From assembly GCA_002785995.1 (NCBI GenBank), contig NHNV01000068.1:62001-126000 (forward strand): a stretch of DNA of 64,000 nt, written 5' to 3'. Position numbers and translations under genes: made by a program. Numbering within the stretch: position 1 is the stretch's first letter; each line of letters opens with the position of its first letter. The notes beneath the pieces are model-generated. The model had not been told where the DNA came from, did no database searches, and saw nothing but the letters and a program-made list of their open reading frames with translations. The DNA is from Mycosphaerelloides madeirae. Its lineage: Eukaryota; Ascomycota; Dothideomycetes; Mycosphaerellales; Mycosphaerellaceae. Shown one piece after another: positions 1 through 10,509 of this stretch.

Positions 1-219
1 GAACACGGGGGACTTCTCGCTGACGAGCGCAGATGACACCCGGATACGGGGATTACACGCAGTTAGTGGCTCGCGCAGGCAATATTACAAGCGCACTTAC
101 ATCAACCGGTCGTAAAGGTCGTCGTCATTGGAGCAGACAAAGACAACGTCTCCGGTGGGCGCGAGGATTATCTCCTCGACCCTCTCCTCGATCTCGTCGA
201 TATTGTCTTCTTCGGACAT
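1..219 (-). CDS. 5' part of an unknown, possibly BTB-like protein (runs off left edge)
   Basis: The ATG is at 219. Exon 1 is 101-219, and an intron at 20-100 has a perfect GTAAGT donor, a CTAAC branch point and a CAG acceptor. Exon 2 continues off the window edge (1-19) in frame. The first 46 residues are acidic (about residues 2-17), followed by a hydrophobic strand with the motif GDVVFVC and then DLYDRLIEKSPVF. That order, a GDVV strand followed by a short helix ending in SPVF, resembles the start of fungal BTB/POZ domains, three more of which occur in this window. This similarity is an inference from a short stretch. The function is not known, and the rest of the gene lies outside the window. 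Confidence 0.5.
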
Positions 220-695
220 CTTCTCCTTCGCGATTGGCGCTCGGGGACATCGTTCAGGCGTTCGATGAGCGCGCGAAGAGGCGCACTGACGATGAGCAGC
301 AGGCATGTTGGGTGGAAAGCGACTTCAATTCTGGAGATGCAGAAAAGAAGCCGCCGATCGGAAGGTTCTGCGGAAGGGACAATCAGCGAAACCGCGCTAT
401 CCCGTTGGGAACCAAACAAGACTCACCTGACACCCGCATCACATGCCAATCTCGAAGAACATCCTTAAACACAAGGTCAACCGCTCCATGGTCCGCAAGT
501 CTTCGTCTGTCCCGGACGTTTTCGAGACTCTTCAAAAAATGTCAACATGGACTTTCTCATTTGCACTCGGAAGCAAAAGCAAAACAGCTGCGCCTGCCTA
601 CATTCCATCCCATCTAGTGGTGCCCTTTTCCATCTCGTCACAACGCCGCCGCTAGAAAGACAAGATCTCCGAAAGAGCAAGTACGCTACTAGCTA
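220..695. other. intergenic, 476 nt, no gene seen
   Basis: This stretch lies between the start of the left-edge gene and the 3' end of the ChAPs gene, both on the minus strand. It should hold the promoter of the left-edge gene and the ChAPs terminator. Open frames here are short, overlap one another and show no recognisable domain. Confidence 0.5.
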
Positions 696-3050
696 CTAGC
701 CGTCGGTGCCTGTGCTCCTGAACGCTGCGCACAGTGCTGCGTACTGATGCGTCAAATCCAGAATGTGCTGCGGCAAGCTGGTGGCCTGGACAATGCTTCG
801 GACCTTGACAGCGCCGTCCTCTTCGATGAGTTTGCGAATCGTAAAGAGGAGGTCGGGCGAGAACTAGAAGACGTTAGCGGTAATACTGCTTCGATGTGTT
901 AGGGGTTAGTTCACTCACCTCAGAGTACCAGCGATACTGCCAAGCGATCAGTCGGATGAGAGCACCGAGCATGCCTCTGCCGTCACCTTGACGCTCATAA
1001 AGAACGAGCACGCCCCTCATCGCCTTCGGACTGAAACGCATGCTCAAACACGCTTGCCAAGCTTCAATCGCTTCATCGGGATGGTGTAGTCTTTCTGCGA
1101 GATCTCCCAGAATCTCCCACTCCTCGGCGCTCTTCTTATAGGCGAGTTGTTGCTGCTTGTATTGGGAAGCCTCGGTCCTCCAAATGGTATAGATCCTCAA
1201 GTCTTCGTACAATACCATAAAGAGGTTGTCGAGCCATCTTTCACACAGCCGCTTATGCTGGAATTGGGTGTAAGCCGGATTTGAAGGGTCATTGTTCGCG
1301 GAAGGCGGCTGAGGTTGAGGCGTTTCGGCGCCAGATCGGACAGTAACCGTATGGGAAGGCTTCGAAACGTTGGGGTCCAGATGTGAAGATGCGGCGATGG
1401 GCTCTTCGTTCTCGCCGTTGATCATGTCCTCAGTACCTGCATCGGAGGGCGTCTGCTCGCGAAGCTCGCCGTGTCCATTGGGTTGAGGCGTCTCGGGGCC
1501 TTTGAGGGCGACTGTGCTTGCGTTTCTGCTAGCTGGTGTCTGCTTCTCATGACGATACTCCTCCTCCATCACAAAAACCTGACTTCGAATCTTCAGAAGC
1601 TGGTCCCAGCCAATCTTTTTTGTGATCTCGGTGAGCAGTATGTAAGCCTTGTGGAAAGTGCCTTTGTAATTACCCGCAGATAGTCGGCGAAGGGTAGGGT
1701 GAACGACATCTGAGTCTGGAGTTGCTCCAGCATCATCAATTTCGTCGCACATGGTTTCTGGTGCCAACGGAAGGGATATCCGCGCTGGCTCTGGTAACCT
1801 CGGTGCGTCTTTGTCCTGGTATGTGAACATGGGGCAGGAATTCAGAGTCAACAGAGCATAGTCCCACTGCTCCATACCGACATAGACTTCAGCAAGCCGG
1901 GCCCATGTGCAGAACTCGCTCGGTGCTGAGACAACACCCCGTTTCGCAATCTCAAGTGCGAGATCGCCCCTGTTCTTCTTGTTACAGAAATCGGCTTGGC
2001 AGTCTAAGATGGAGTAGTCCATTGGCAGCTCCCGAACTACCTCGTTCAGTAATTGGACAGCTTTGACTTCTTCATCCGCAGCGAGGTACACGCGTGCGAG
2101 TAGGGAGGAAATTTCCGGATCTCGCATGCGGAGCTTCTCGAACAAGTTGATCCCGGACGCGAATCGCCCAGTCGTCTTGAAGTAGTGGAGCAGGCCAGAG
2201 GTCAAGTGGTTCGAAACGAGGTTGGGTACCTGGATTTCAGGATCCGATCCAAGTTGCCAGCCTATGAATATATTAGCAAGAGTAACTTCATGTATATGCT
2301 GCCTCCACTTACCACTAAAGAACAACTTTTCTGCGGCATCCAGGAATTTCTGCTCTTGTTCTGTGCTTGTGATTGGGTTGAATCGCCGTACACCAATTAT
2401 GCGCTTGATGACATCGCCTGATCCATTGTCGGCATATGAGTATGCTCGCAGGACGCTGCAGAGGTATGTTTCCAGCCAATGCTCTTCTGTCGCTTCCAGC
2501 TTGTTGCCTCGCTCGTCAACACAGTAGCTCTCTACCGTCCCGGGAATCTGGACTTGCACCCGCATGTCAACCCGCGAAAACGCATTGTAGCAGCTGAGAA
2601 TGTCAGCTTGATCTCTAATGACCTAGCCAGTGGCATGCTATACCAGTATAATCCTGAGGCAACCTTCAAACTCGCACTGCTTGGGGCGTACGTCAAGGTA
2701 TTGATGTATGCAGCCAAGCTTGCCGAAGAGGACGCATCGACGCCTGTTGTATGGTGGTATATGCCGACCTGGTACTATTCTCAGCGTCACTGTCCTGTGC
2801 CAGTCTCATGGTCTCCATGTTTCCCATTCTTACCTGCTTCGACGTGGACGACTTGGTGGGTTGCTTGATCAGGTGAACAAGGTCAGGAGGGCCGAGTTCT
2901 CGCAGTGTTTGGAGGGAGTCGGTTCGGATCTCGATGACGGAATGGGAATCGTCCTCGAACAGTCTGTCACGAACATTCACTCAGCTCATGTCTCTCATGT
3001 GCTTCCAGCCACGAGTCCTCTTCTTACTCTGGCACTCCCGTGGCCACCAT
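696..3050 (-). CDS. ChAPs family protein (Chs5-Arf1-binding; Bch1/Chs6/Bud7-like exomer subunit)
   Basis: ChAPs bind Chs5 and Arf1 at the trans-Golgi network, forming the exomer coat that carries selected cargo, such as chitin synthase Chs3, to the plasma membrane. Six exons are deduced: 3028-3050, 2834-2963, 2644-2768, 2313-2593, 919-2261 and 696-863, giving 689 aa. The exons join smoothly through family-like stretches: RELGPPDLVHLIKQ, then GIYHHTTGVDAS, then LYCCYNAFSRVD, then GWQLGSDPEIQVPNLVSNHL. The middle is a helical TPR-like array, about residues 190-320. A low-complexity Ser/Pro/Glu linker separates it from the conserved C-terminal part (ERWLDNLFMVLYEDLRIY), and the protein ends in LDLTHQYAALCAAF. 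The 51-nt intron at 2262-2312 is a multiple of three and lacks stops, so its retention would keep the frame. Which of the four yeast paralogues it matches cannot be told. Confidence 0.9.
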
Positions 3051-3436
3051 CTCTGTTGCGCGGTGTATAAGTTCAGCGGTTCGGTACAGCAAATTCTTCG
3101 TGGCGGTATTTCGATTGGTGTTGAAGCGAATATTAATTGCAATCGAAGTGGTGGTTCGAATGCAAGTTGTCGACTGCGCAGCTCCCAAGTCTGAGCTCCC
3201 TCGCGCCTGCCGTCAATAGAAATATAGGCTAAGTCTTGCGCTAGCGGCTCGGGCCGTGGTACCCGTGTTCGACACGCGACACGAGGCGAGCGCGACTTAG
3301 ACCACTTCACCTTCAGCACTTCACCTACACCTACATCCATCATCCACGCCCACTCGATTCCCCATCATGCGCATCTCTTAACACTCCCAGAGTACTGGAA
3401 CACTGTGACACCCGCTGATACTCCCGACTGGCCGCC
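3051..3436. promoter_or_regulatory. divergent intergenic promoter region, ChAPs gene / HIR3
   Basis: This 386-nt gap separates two head-to-head genes and must serve both. No clear TATA box is seen. A CT-rich stretch (about 3298-3345) precedes the HIR3 start. The start codons used are ATG at 3050 on the minus strand and ATG at 3437 on the plus strand. Confidence 0.4.
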
Positions 3437-6400
3437 ATGTCAGGCTTCAAGGCGCTGAACATCGAGTCCGATGACGAGTCCGATATCGAGGTCGATGACA
3501 CTAAGGAAATTCAGATCGAGGAGTCCCTCAAACTGTATCAGAATGCCCTGAAATACCACGCAGAAGGTCCGGACTCTTACGACCTGGCCGCTCAAGCCTA
3601 CAAGGAGTTGTTCGACTCCGAGATCTTCAAGTATCCAGAGTCGCAGACTGAGCTGCAACGAATCGAGCTTTACGGAACGCCTGAGACGGAGGACCTGTGG
3701 GACGATCTTCAGCCTGGTATCGAATCGACTGCACTCAGTCTGGAAAATGGACCGAGCACTCTACCGCAGATCCTTCATCTGTCGAACAAGAACTATGCCC
3801 AATTCAAATTGGACGCCCTTTCAGCCAAATTCAAGCTGTTCAAGGTCTCTCTGAATCAGGTCCTTACAGAGGCTCAGTCTGCCCTGGACCATTTTGTACG
3901 AGCACTCGACAAAGACGATAGCGATCTAGACCTTTGGAGACGTACAGCATCAGCGGGCGAGATCTTGGACAGCAAGCGTGTGGCTCGTTTCTGCCTCGAA
4001 TCTGTGTTGGACGAAGACGACACAGGTCTCAATGGAGTCCTGTCTCTTCCAGGGCTTGAGGAAAGCTTCGCAGGCGAGCAGCTGAGGGAACTGGTTTTCC
4101 AGCTGCAAGACCATCTCTCCATTTTGCAAAGTCCGCTGTTAGCGAGCAAGCGGAAGATTCTATCGCAATTCCTCAAGCGTAAGCTACATTCATACGATGA
4201 TATTCTACAGCAGGAGAGTGCTTTAATACGACAAGGCGACGGCCCTGCTCGCCCTAAGCAACCTGAGAGAGTTGTTCTCAAAGCACCATCAACGTGGGCC
4301 GATCTTGGCGACACGCTCCTACGACAACTTATTGCGGAGCAACACGGGACATCTTCGAAAGTTCAAGGGCTACCGATCGCCTTTGATCTCGGTGATGCAC
4401 CAGCTGTCACGGGACCCAGTGAGCTCCCACCAACGCCTCCGCGGGTCTCGCCTACTCTGCTCACATCCGTTCTGGGTGTATTTCCCACGACATTGCACGA
4501 ACAATTTCCGGGTCTTGATCAAGGCCAGCCTACAGTTCAACCGCAGATAGCGTCTGCAGATCCGAGCATGAAGGTTGACCCAACATCATCCCCAGACGGC
4601 GACCTAGACATGGAAGACTCTCCAACCATGACGTTACCATCCCGCAAGAGATCAGGTGACGCCGCAGGACTTGGAGAGGGGACTGAGGAAGGCCGCATCA
4701 GAAGTAAGCGTATTCGGGCTCGAGACTGCAACGCAGATGGCACAGACAGTCGACAAGCAATAATAGATGCCAACAAGCAGTGGGAGTACGAACAGCAACT
4801 GAACGAATTCCAGGCTGCCGATGACTGGATGTTCGAGACTGTTGCAAATTTGTTCGAGAAAGCTGGCATAATCGGCTTCGATACTGCCCGAAAAGTGAGG
4901 CAAGATATGATCGTTTCATCTGAGAGCACGCCGGATGTCGACCCTCTCGCATCTCTTCACGACCTCAGAATCGCAAGGGGCGACGTCCAATCATTTCTCG
5001 ACAATTACAATGAGCAACTCGCGCATCTGCTGCTACACGGCGGGGAAAACTTCGACGTTGGACAGAAGCATAGCCTGAGCGCTGCGGGAGGAACGCACGG
5101 CGGAACCAGTAGCTCGAAAGCCGCTTCGAACTTGACAATCATCCCAGAAGAAGGCGTTTACGACTTACTGAGAACTATTAACAGCTCCTGGAATCAAACT
5201 CAAGAGGTGGCTTGGACTTTTGTCGAAGCCCTGCTGTCTCCAGGCAAGCTCGATACCGACGCCAGCAGCTATACTCAATACTTATGGCCCGAAAACCTGA
5301 AGACCATCGTCGTTCGCGTCCTCGTTAACTACGACGATAGTCTCCACAGCAGAGTCCTGGACAATCTAGAGCAATTGCAAGTGGACCCGGACCGCCATGT
5401 CGACGACCGTGCAAGTACCGAACCTGCTGAGCTTGTTCAGTCTATTTTCGAATTACACCTTGACATTTACAGTTTGATCAAGCAGCCAAATAGTGGCGTG
5501 GAGAGAGACATTGTTGTTGCTCAAGGCGATCGTCTCCAGCGTTGGTTTGACTTGGTACGCGAGTACATGCAATGTCGAGCAAGCATAGACGACGCTCCAC
5601 AACTCGGAGACCACCTAAGCCTTCGCTTCCTCTGGGCTACAACCTTCCATATCAGCGTTTCCTCAGATGTCTCACAAGACTACATGCTTGAGTGCATGAG
5701 AGATCTTCGAGCGACTCTGATAGAAGTTGGCGAGCCTCCAATCCAACTCCCCAACAATGCCGTCATGCCGGAGCTTTCTGTGCCAGCTCTGGATCGCGAG
5801 ATTTCCAAGCTCACCACTAAAGACTTTTTCTTCAAGGTGACGAATCAAGATCTCCGGGACCCAGCATCGGTGATTGAAAGCCTCGAGCCTTTGCTGGAGA
5901 CCCTCGACTCCGTGAAGACTGGACCTAATGATGATGAGATGGAGCTGGATACTTCCTCCTTGCCAGCCGACACGCCCCTTGAGCTGATACGCTTCCTTCA
6001 AACCAGCAGCATGTCTGTTCGTCTGCTCCTCTGGCAACGATTGCGTGATGCGTATAGTGTCATCTCATATAAACCAATGGTCGTTTACTGCTATCTCCGT
6101 ATGATACGTATGGTACTGGACGAATTGAAGTCCGAAGAACTCGCCTCTACGCCACGAGCGGACCGTCAGGTCGCCGTACTCAAGAGCGTTCGACTGCTGC
6201 AAGACATGTCCGGAAAACTATGCGACATTCTCCAGAATGCAGCCGACGCCCTTGAATGTGTTGACGAGATCGGCCTCAAGTTCGCCGTCTCTAGCTTTGG
6301 TGAGATTCTCCAGCTTCTTCAAGTCTTCAACGTTGTGGACGATTCTCTGCGCATCGGGCAAACGCAGGCACCGCTGCTACCAAATGGACTGGCTGTACCG

Positions 6401-9193
6401 TCGTTTATCACCATCACAAAGAAGATCCATGAGATGCAGGTCCACGTCTGGACCGTTCTGTATGCTATGTTGAAGGAGGCCATTGCGCAGAATACCGACC
6501 AGTACCAGACACCGCTCGAGGACCGCTTCGACTTTCTTCGTGTGGTACATCGCAATCTAGGCCTCCGAGGCATCTGTAGCGCTCTCAATCGCTCGTTCGT
6601 TCGAATGCTCAAAGACGAGTTTCTCCACATGACCCATATCGACGGCTACGAAACCGAGCAAGCCCAGGTGCTTTACGACTTACACCGTCTCAATTGCTTC
6701 TTGAACCCATCACACGATCTCATAGAGCACAAATGCACCCCAGATGCATTCCTCAGCAGTGGTATCGCGCTGCAGAGTGTTGATCTACTTTTGCGCCAAG
6801 CTTCGAAGTTGCCGATCAAGGAGCTCGTAAAACATTCGCTCAGAGAGACGATCGACAAAGTGCATGGAAGCCTGCCTAAGAAGAAAGCGTCCGATGCCGT
6901 TTTGCGCAATCGCGAGATCTATCGTGCGTTTCTACGATCCCCTGTCAACCCGCTGGATTTGTACCAGTCATTCAATGGCGACGGCAATGAACTGCCTGTC
7001 ACACCTGTCCCCAAGGATGACGCATTGGTGGCTTCCACGGGATGGTACTTTTTGATGGGTCACATCGCGCTCACAAGGTTCCGATCTCAGAAGCGCAATG
7101 GTGCGACTCCCACTGAGGACCTTGACATCGCTGTTGCGTTCTTCATGCAGGATTTAGATCACACTGCAGAGAACTGGGAGACATGGTTCCGCCTGGCCCA
7201 GGCGTACGACCAGAAAATTGAGGAGAATGTCGTCTGGTCGGCAGAAAAGCTGAATAATAACTTCCAAGACATCGTCATCCTTCAAAGACAAGCAATTCAT
7301 TGCTACACTATGGCTATGGCTGTGGCGTTTCGGTCGGCATCGCTGTCATTTGAAACTACCGACCAACTCACAGAGCTGTATTACGACTTCGCCAACCGGA
7401 TGTATAGCTCAGCGAGAGAGCCTCTGAATATGGTCGCGTTCAGCGTACACGACGTAGAGCGATTTGTGAGCATTGCTGCCGGCGTCAAGAAGAAGAACTC
7501 TTGGAAGCCAATGCCCGTCTACACAGTTGTCAAGTTCGCGAACACGCTCTACCAGCGATCCCTACGGGGCAAACCTGACAGCTGGATGGTACATCACATG
7601 ATCGCGAAGTGTCTGTGGAAAATGCACGCGGCTCCTGACCCCATACGACCGACTGGAGAGGCTCCACCGGCAGGCCGTGTCATACAGGCCATGATCAGAG
7701 CCATCGACTGTCTTCCCGAAAAAGACAAAAAAGCCGATGGCAAGAAGGATCCTCTGCTCGAGCCACATTACAAACTTGTCGTTGTGGTGCACAAGATGCT
7801 TACCATTGCTCGTAGTATTAATCTGGAGCAGGCAAAGGAAGCTATCCGTCATACTCCATATGCTACAAAGGAGACCTTTCCCGAGAGCATGAATGGCTGG
7901 ACGCCATATATCCTCGCCGTACTCAGACATCTGCGCGCCGCCGACAAGTCAAACTGGTATCATCGGATGATTTATTGCACCGCAAATCTGATGTGGCAAG
8001 GGAAAGAGCTTCTACAGGACCCGGACGAACGTGCTCTTGCGACCAAGAACGAGTTGACACCAAATATGTTTACCAAGACGATGGTCCTTCAGGTGTGGCG
8101 ACCCGAGAGCGAGAAACCCGGCAGGCACTTCGTATATACTGCCCACTACACTCGATTCTTCATCAAGGTGCTTGAGCAGCTGAAAGACCGAGCTGGCCTT
8201 GAGCAACTGGCGCGAAGAGTACGCCGGCGTCCGCACGACATCTTTGAGCATGGAACGGTCTGGCAAGACATCTGCGCAGCCTATCTCCGTCTTCTACGGA
8301 GTCATGCCAAGCTTGCCGACGGTCTAGAGACTTCGAGCTTCAGCAACGTTCCCTATGAAGAATTCCAGGCACGTAAAGATCCTCTCGAGAGATGGATGCA
8401 AGCAACAGAGACGGGTGTTTCTTCAGCTTTGGACGTTCTGCGCGACGTGCAAGAACTGAAAAAGCTGAATACTGGGCTTATGAAGCCTGGCGCCATCGAC
8501 GACCTCATTGGCGACGCTTACGCTCAACTTTTCAACACCATGAGCAAGCCTTTGTGGGAAGAAGAGCGCAAAGTGAAGCAAGAAGAAGACGCTAGGCGGG
8601 CAGCTGAGCAACCACCTCCAGTTCTCAGCCCGCCAAGGAACCCGATGATGAGCTTGAACCATCTCATGAACCTGGATGGTACCGCTGAAGCGCAGTCAAT
8701 GCCACCACCGCCGATCGTAGCACCTCCGTCAGATGTAGCGCCCACTCGTAAAAAGACAGGCGTTGGTCGACGAGAAATTCGCACTTGCGCAGAAGCTTGT
8801 TATCAGAAGACGAAGACGCCGTCAATCTCCACTAACGATGTGGAAAGGAGGATCTCCAGCGCGCCTCGTGTGCAGGTACTGATTGAGAGGGAGCGACCCG
8901 TTATCTCTGGAGAGCACTCCGTCGAAACGAGCGCGCCTGGCAGTGTGCATGATTCTGCGGATGATGAGAGTGAACTGAGCGAACTGGAAGAGGCTGATGA
9001 GGATATAGAGCCTGGCGATAAGGAGTCGGAAGCTCCGAGAAGACCCTTGTTCCCGGGTCTGGCTACTGTCAATGGCGGGCGCAAGGATGATGAGGGAAGT
9101 TCGGAAACTCTTGAAGAAGGTCAGGAAGACGTTGAGATGGAAGATGGCGATGGTGACGAGAAGAAGGAGAGTGACGGCGAGGAGAAGGCTTAG
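3437..9193 (+). CDS. HIR3: Histone transcription regulator 3 homologue (HIR complex, CABIN1-like)
   Basis: Hir3 (CABIN1 in animals) is the large scaffold of the HIR histone chaperone complex, which deposits H3/H4 outside S phase and represses histone genes. The gene is one uninterrupted frame of 1918 aa, within the usual range for fungal Hir3. It opens with MSGFKALNIESDDESDIEVDD, an acidic start common in this family, followed by the first TPR-like helices (SLKLYQNALKYH, DLAAQAYKELF). Further TPR-like repeats include the stretch around residues 1200-1300 (LDIAVAFFMQDLDHTAENWETWFRLAQAYD). The C-terminal 300 residues are disordered: Pro-rich, then basic, then a strongly acidic tail with many Glu/Asp. 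The start ATG follows GCCGCC, a favourable context. No intron is needed. Confidence 0.9.
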   Translation: MSGFKALNIESDDESDIEVDDTKEIQIEESLKLYQNALKYHAEGPDSYDLAAQAYKELFDSEIFKYPESQTELQRIELYGTPETEDLWDDLQPGIESTALSLENGPSTLPQILHLSNKNYAQFKLDALSAKFKLFKVSLNQVLTEAQSALDHFVRALDKDDSDLDLWRRTASAGEILDSKRVARFCLESVLDEDDTGLNGVLSLPGLEESFAGEQLRELVFQLQDHLSILQSPLLASKRKILSQFLKRKLHSYDDILQQESALIRQGDGPARPKQPERVVLKAPSTWADLGDTLLRQLIAEQHGTSSKVQGLPIAFDLGDAPAVTGPSELPPTPPRVSPTLLTSVLGVFPTTLHEQFPGLDQGQPTVQPQIASADPSMKVDPTSSPDGDLDMEDSPTMTLPSRKRSGDAAGLGEGTEEGRIRSKRIRARDCNADGTDSRQAIIDANKQWEYEQQLNEFQAADDWMFETVANLFEKAGIIGFDTARKVRQDMIVSSESTPDVDPLASLHDLRIARGDVQSFLDNYNEQLAHLLLHGGENFDVGQKHSLSAAGGTHGGTSSSKAASNLTIIPEEGVYDLLRTINSSWNQTQEVAWTFVEALLSPGKLDTDASSYTQYLWPENLKTIVVRVLVNYDDSLHSRVLDNLEQLQVDPDRHVDDRASTEPAELVQSIFELHLDIYSLIKQPNSGVERDIVVAQGDRLQRWFDLVREYMQCRASIDDAPQLGDHLSLRFLWATTFHISVSSDVSQDYMLECMRDLRATLIEVGEPPIQLPNNAVMPELSVPALDREISKLTTKDFFFKVTNQDLRDPASVIESLEPLLETLDSVKTGPNDDEMELDTSSLPADTPLELIRFLQTSSMSVRLLLWQRLRDAYSVISYKPMVVYCYLRMIRMVLDELKSEELASTPRADRQVAVLKSVRLLQDMSGKLCDILQNAADALECVDEIGLKFAVSSFGEILQLLQVFNVVDDSLRIGQTQAPLLPNGLAVPSFITITKKIHEMQVHVWTVLYAMLKEAIAQNTDQYQTPLEDRFDFLRVVHRNLGLRGICSALNRSFVRMLKDEFLHMTHIDGYETEQAQVLYDLHRLNCFLNPSHDLIEHKCTPDAFLSSGIALQSVDLLLRQASKLPIKELVKHSLRETIDKVHGSLPKKKASDAVLRNREIYRAFLRSPVNPLDLYQSFNGDGNELPVTPVPKDDALVASTGWYFLMGHIALTRFRSQKRNGATPTEDLDIAVAFFMQDLDHTAENWETWFRLAQAYDQKIEENVVWSAEKLNNNFQDIVILQRQAIHCYTMAMAVAFRSASLSFETTDQLTELYYDFANRMYSSAREPLNMVAFSVHDVERFVSIAAGVKKKNSWKPMPVYTVVKFANTLYQRSLRGKPDSWMVHHMIAKCLWKMHAAPDPIRPTGEAPPAGRVIQAMIRAIDCLPEKDKKADGKKDPLLEPHYKLVVVVHKMLTIARSINLEQAKEAIRHTPYATKETFPESMNGWTPYILAVLRHLRAADKSNWYHRMIYCTANLMWQGKELLQDPDERALATKNELTPNMFTKTMVLQVWRPESEKPGRHFVYTAHYTRFFIKVLEQLKDRAGLEQLARRVRRRPHDIFEHGTVWQDICAAYLRLLRSHAKLADGLETSSFSNVPYEEFQARKDPLERWMQATETGVSSALDVLRDVQELKKLNTGLMKPGAIDDLIGDAYAQLFNTMSKPLWEEERKVKQEEDARRAAEQPPPVLSPPRNPMMSLNHLMNLDGTAEAQSMPPPPIVAPPSDVAPTRKKTGVGRREIRTCAEACYQKTKTPSISTNDVERRISSAPRVQVLIERERPVISGEHSVETSAPGSVHDSADDESELSELEEADEDIEPGDKESEAPRRPLFPGLATVNGGRKDDEGSSETLEEGQEDVEMEDGDGDEKKESDGEEKA

Positions 9194-9898
9194 GATGCTA
9201 AGGATCGCTTGGCTGTCTTATTTTGAGTAATGGGACGACTGGAGAGAAAGAGGGAGTAGTCAAGGACGAAATTGCTCAAACTACTTTGGCAGCGCATTCG
9301 CATGCCACCATTACTGCTGAGAACGAGGTTTCCGTCCTGTAGAAGAACTCACTGTATCTTATATCTCTACTAAATGTAGGTCTTTGAGATCATCACTCTT
9401 CGACGTCTCAGATGCTCGGTCGAGAGCATCGATATTTGCAAGTGTATCGTAGTTGAAAACCAAATTGGTGGACTTGGATACGGACAACAAGCCGAAGGAA
9501 GTGAGAATGATCTTGCTTTCCCGTTCCCATGCATTCGCCGATGCTCTTCCCTGCTGAGTGAGGCATATTGCTCTGTTGCAGCAATGGCAGCGGTGATCTC
9601 ATCCGTCGGATAGCAGCGGCCGCCACCAGCCGCCCACAAGACAAGCGGGTACTGTGGTCTTACCGCGACGTGTCATGAATTTGTCTCCCGATTATTTTTC
9701 ATTCGAAATGCCGTAAAGTTTGAACTGTTTTGTTGAAAAGAAAGGGGGATATCTTATGCCAAGTGGGAGGGGCAGGCTCCTTCCAGCCCACTCAGAACAG
9801 CTACCTTTATATTGTTGAAATTCCCATTTTGGGCCAATCATGTGGCCCGTAAGTTGCCGGCTTTGATCCTACCATATCAGGGCACGTGTTAATTGATA
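9194..9898. other. intergenic, about 700 nt, 3' flank of HIR3
   Basis: This holds the HIR3 terminator region and unassigned sequence. Short minus-strand frames (9370-9644) overlap each other and lack a domain. I see nothing else I can support up to the tRNA-like unit. Confidence 0.4.
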
Positions 9899-9979
9899 TC
9901 AGGTTTGGCTTAGTGGTACAGCGTCTCACTCGTATCACACGTCATGAGAAGATCCTCGGTTCGATTCCGAGAATGGTGG
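9899..9979 (+). tRNA. tRNA-like gene, Thr(CGU)-like anticodon, or tRNA-derived Pol III unit
   Basis: A perfect Pol III A box (TGGCTTAGTGG, from 9906) and B box (GGTTCGATTCC, from 9958) are present. The D stem pairs GCT/AGC. The anticodon stem TCTCA (9924-9928) pairs with TGAGA (9945-9949), around a 16-nt loop that reads as a 7-nt loop plus a 9-nt intron, with anticodon CGT at 9931-9933. The T arm pairs CTCGG/CCGAG around TTCGATT. The acceptor stem (9899-9905 with 9972-9978) pairs poorly. The first T-run terminator is TTTTT at 10061, giving a transcript of about 160 nt instead of about 85. It is therefore either a degenerate tRNA gene or the head of a SINE. Confidence 0.45.
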
Positions 9980-10065
9980 GTCAATACCAACGAAGTCGAC
10001 GTTACAAATCCTGTATAATCGGTCTAATCATTAAATTAGGGCATCTGTATATCGATCATCTTTTT

Positions 10066-10509
10066 GGTGGTTTAAAAAGTTCCAAAACCCTTTTTGTTCA
10101 GCAGCTGTTGTTCCCGAAAGCTTTGGAGGGGCTGCAAGTCGAGCTTGGATCCTGGCCAGCACACACCGACACCCAACTTTTGCAAAATATCAACGTGTCC
10201 CAACAGCACAAGTTTTGATGGGCATCAACAAAACTTCAGCCATGGATCTCAATATTCATGTTCTCGCTAGAGCCAGCCTTGCCGTCAAAACCTGCTTCCG
10301 CTCCTGTGGGAACAACACGCCCTTTGTTCATTGGGCGTGACGCCATGGTATCCAGTTCCAAGTCATCGCCACAGCCGTCCCAGCTATCATGCAGCTGATA
10401 TAACAGGTTTTGGTTTTCTAAGGCACAGTCAGTATAAGGTCCCCAAGTCCTCTCGTATCTCAGCATTCCCACCCTCTTATTCCTCCCGAAAGTCTTCTTC
10501 GCTTTCACT
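10066..10509. other. intergenic upstream of the amylase gene
   Basis: This is the promoter side of the GH13 gene. A TATAAGG sequence lies at about 10434, roughly 75 nt before the start codon, and could be a TATA box. A minus-strand open frame spanning 10236-10568 overlaps the amylase start and has no features of a protein. Confidence 0.35.
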
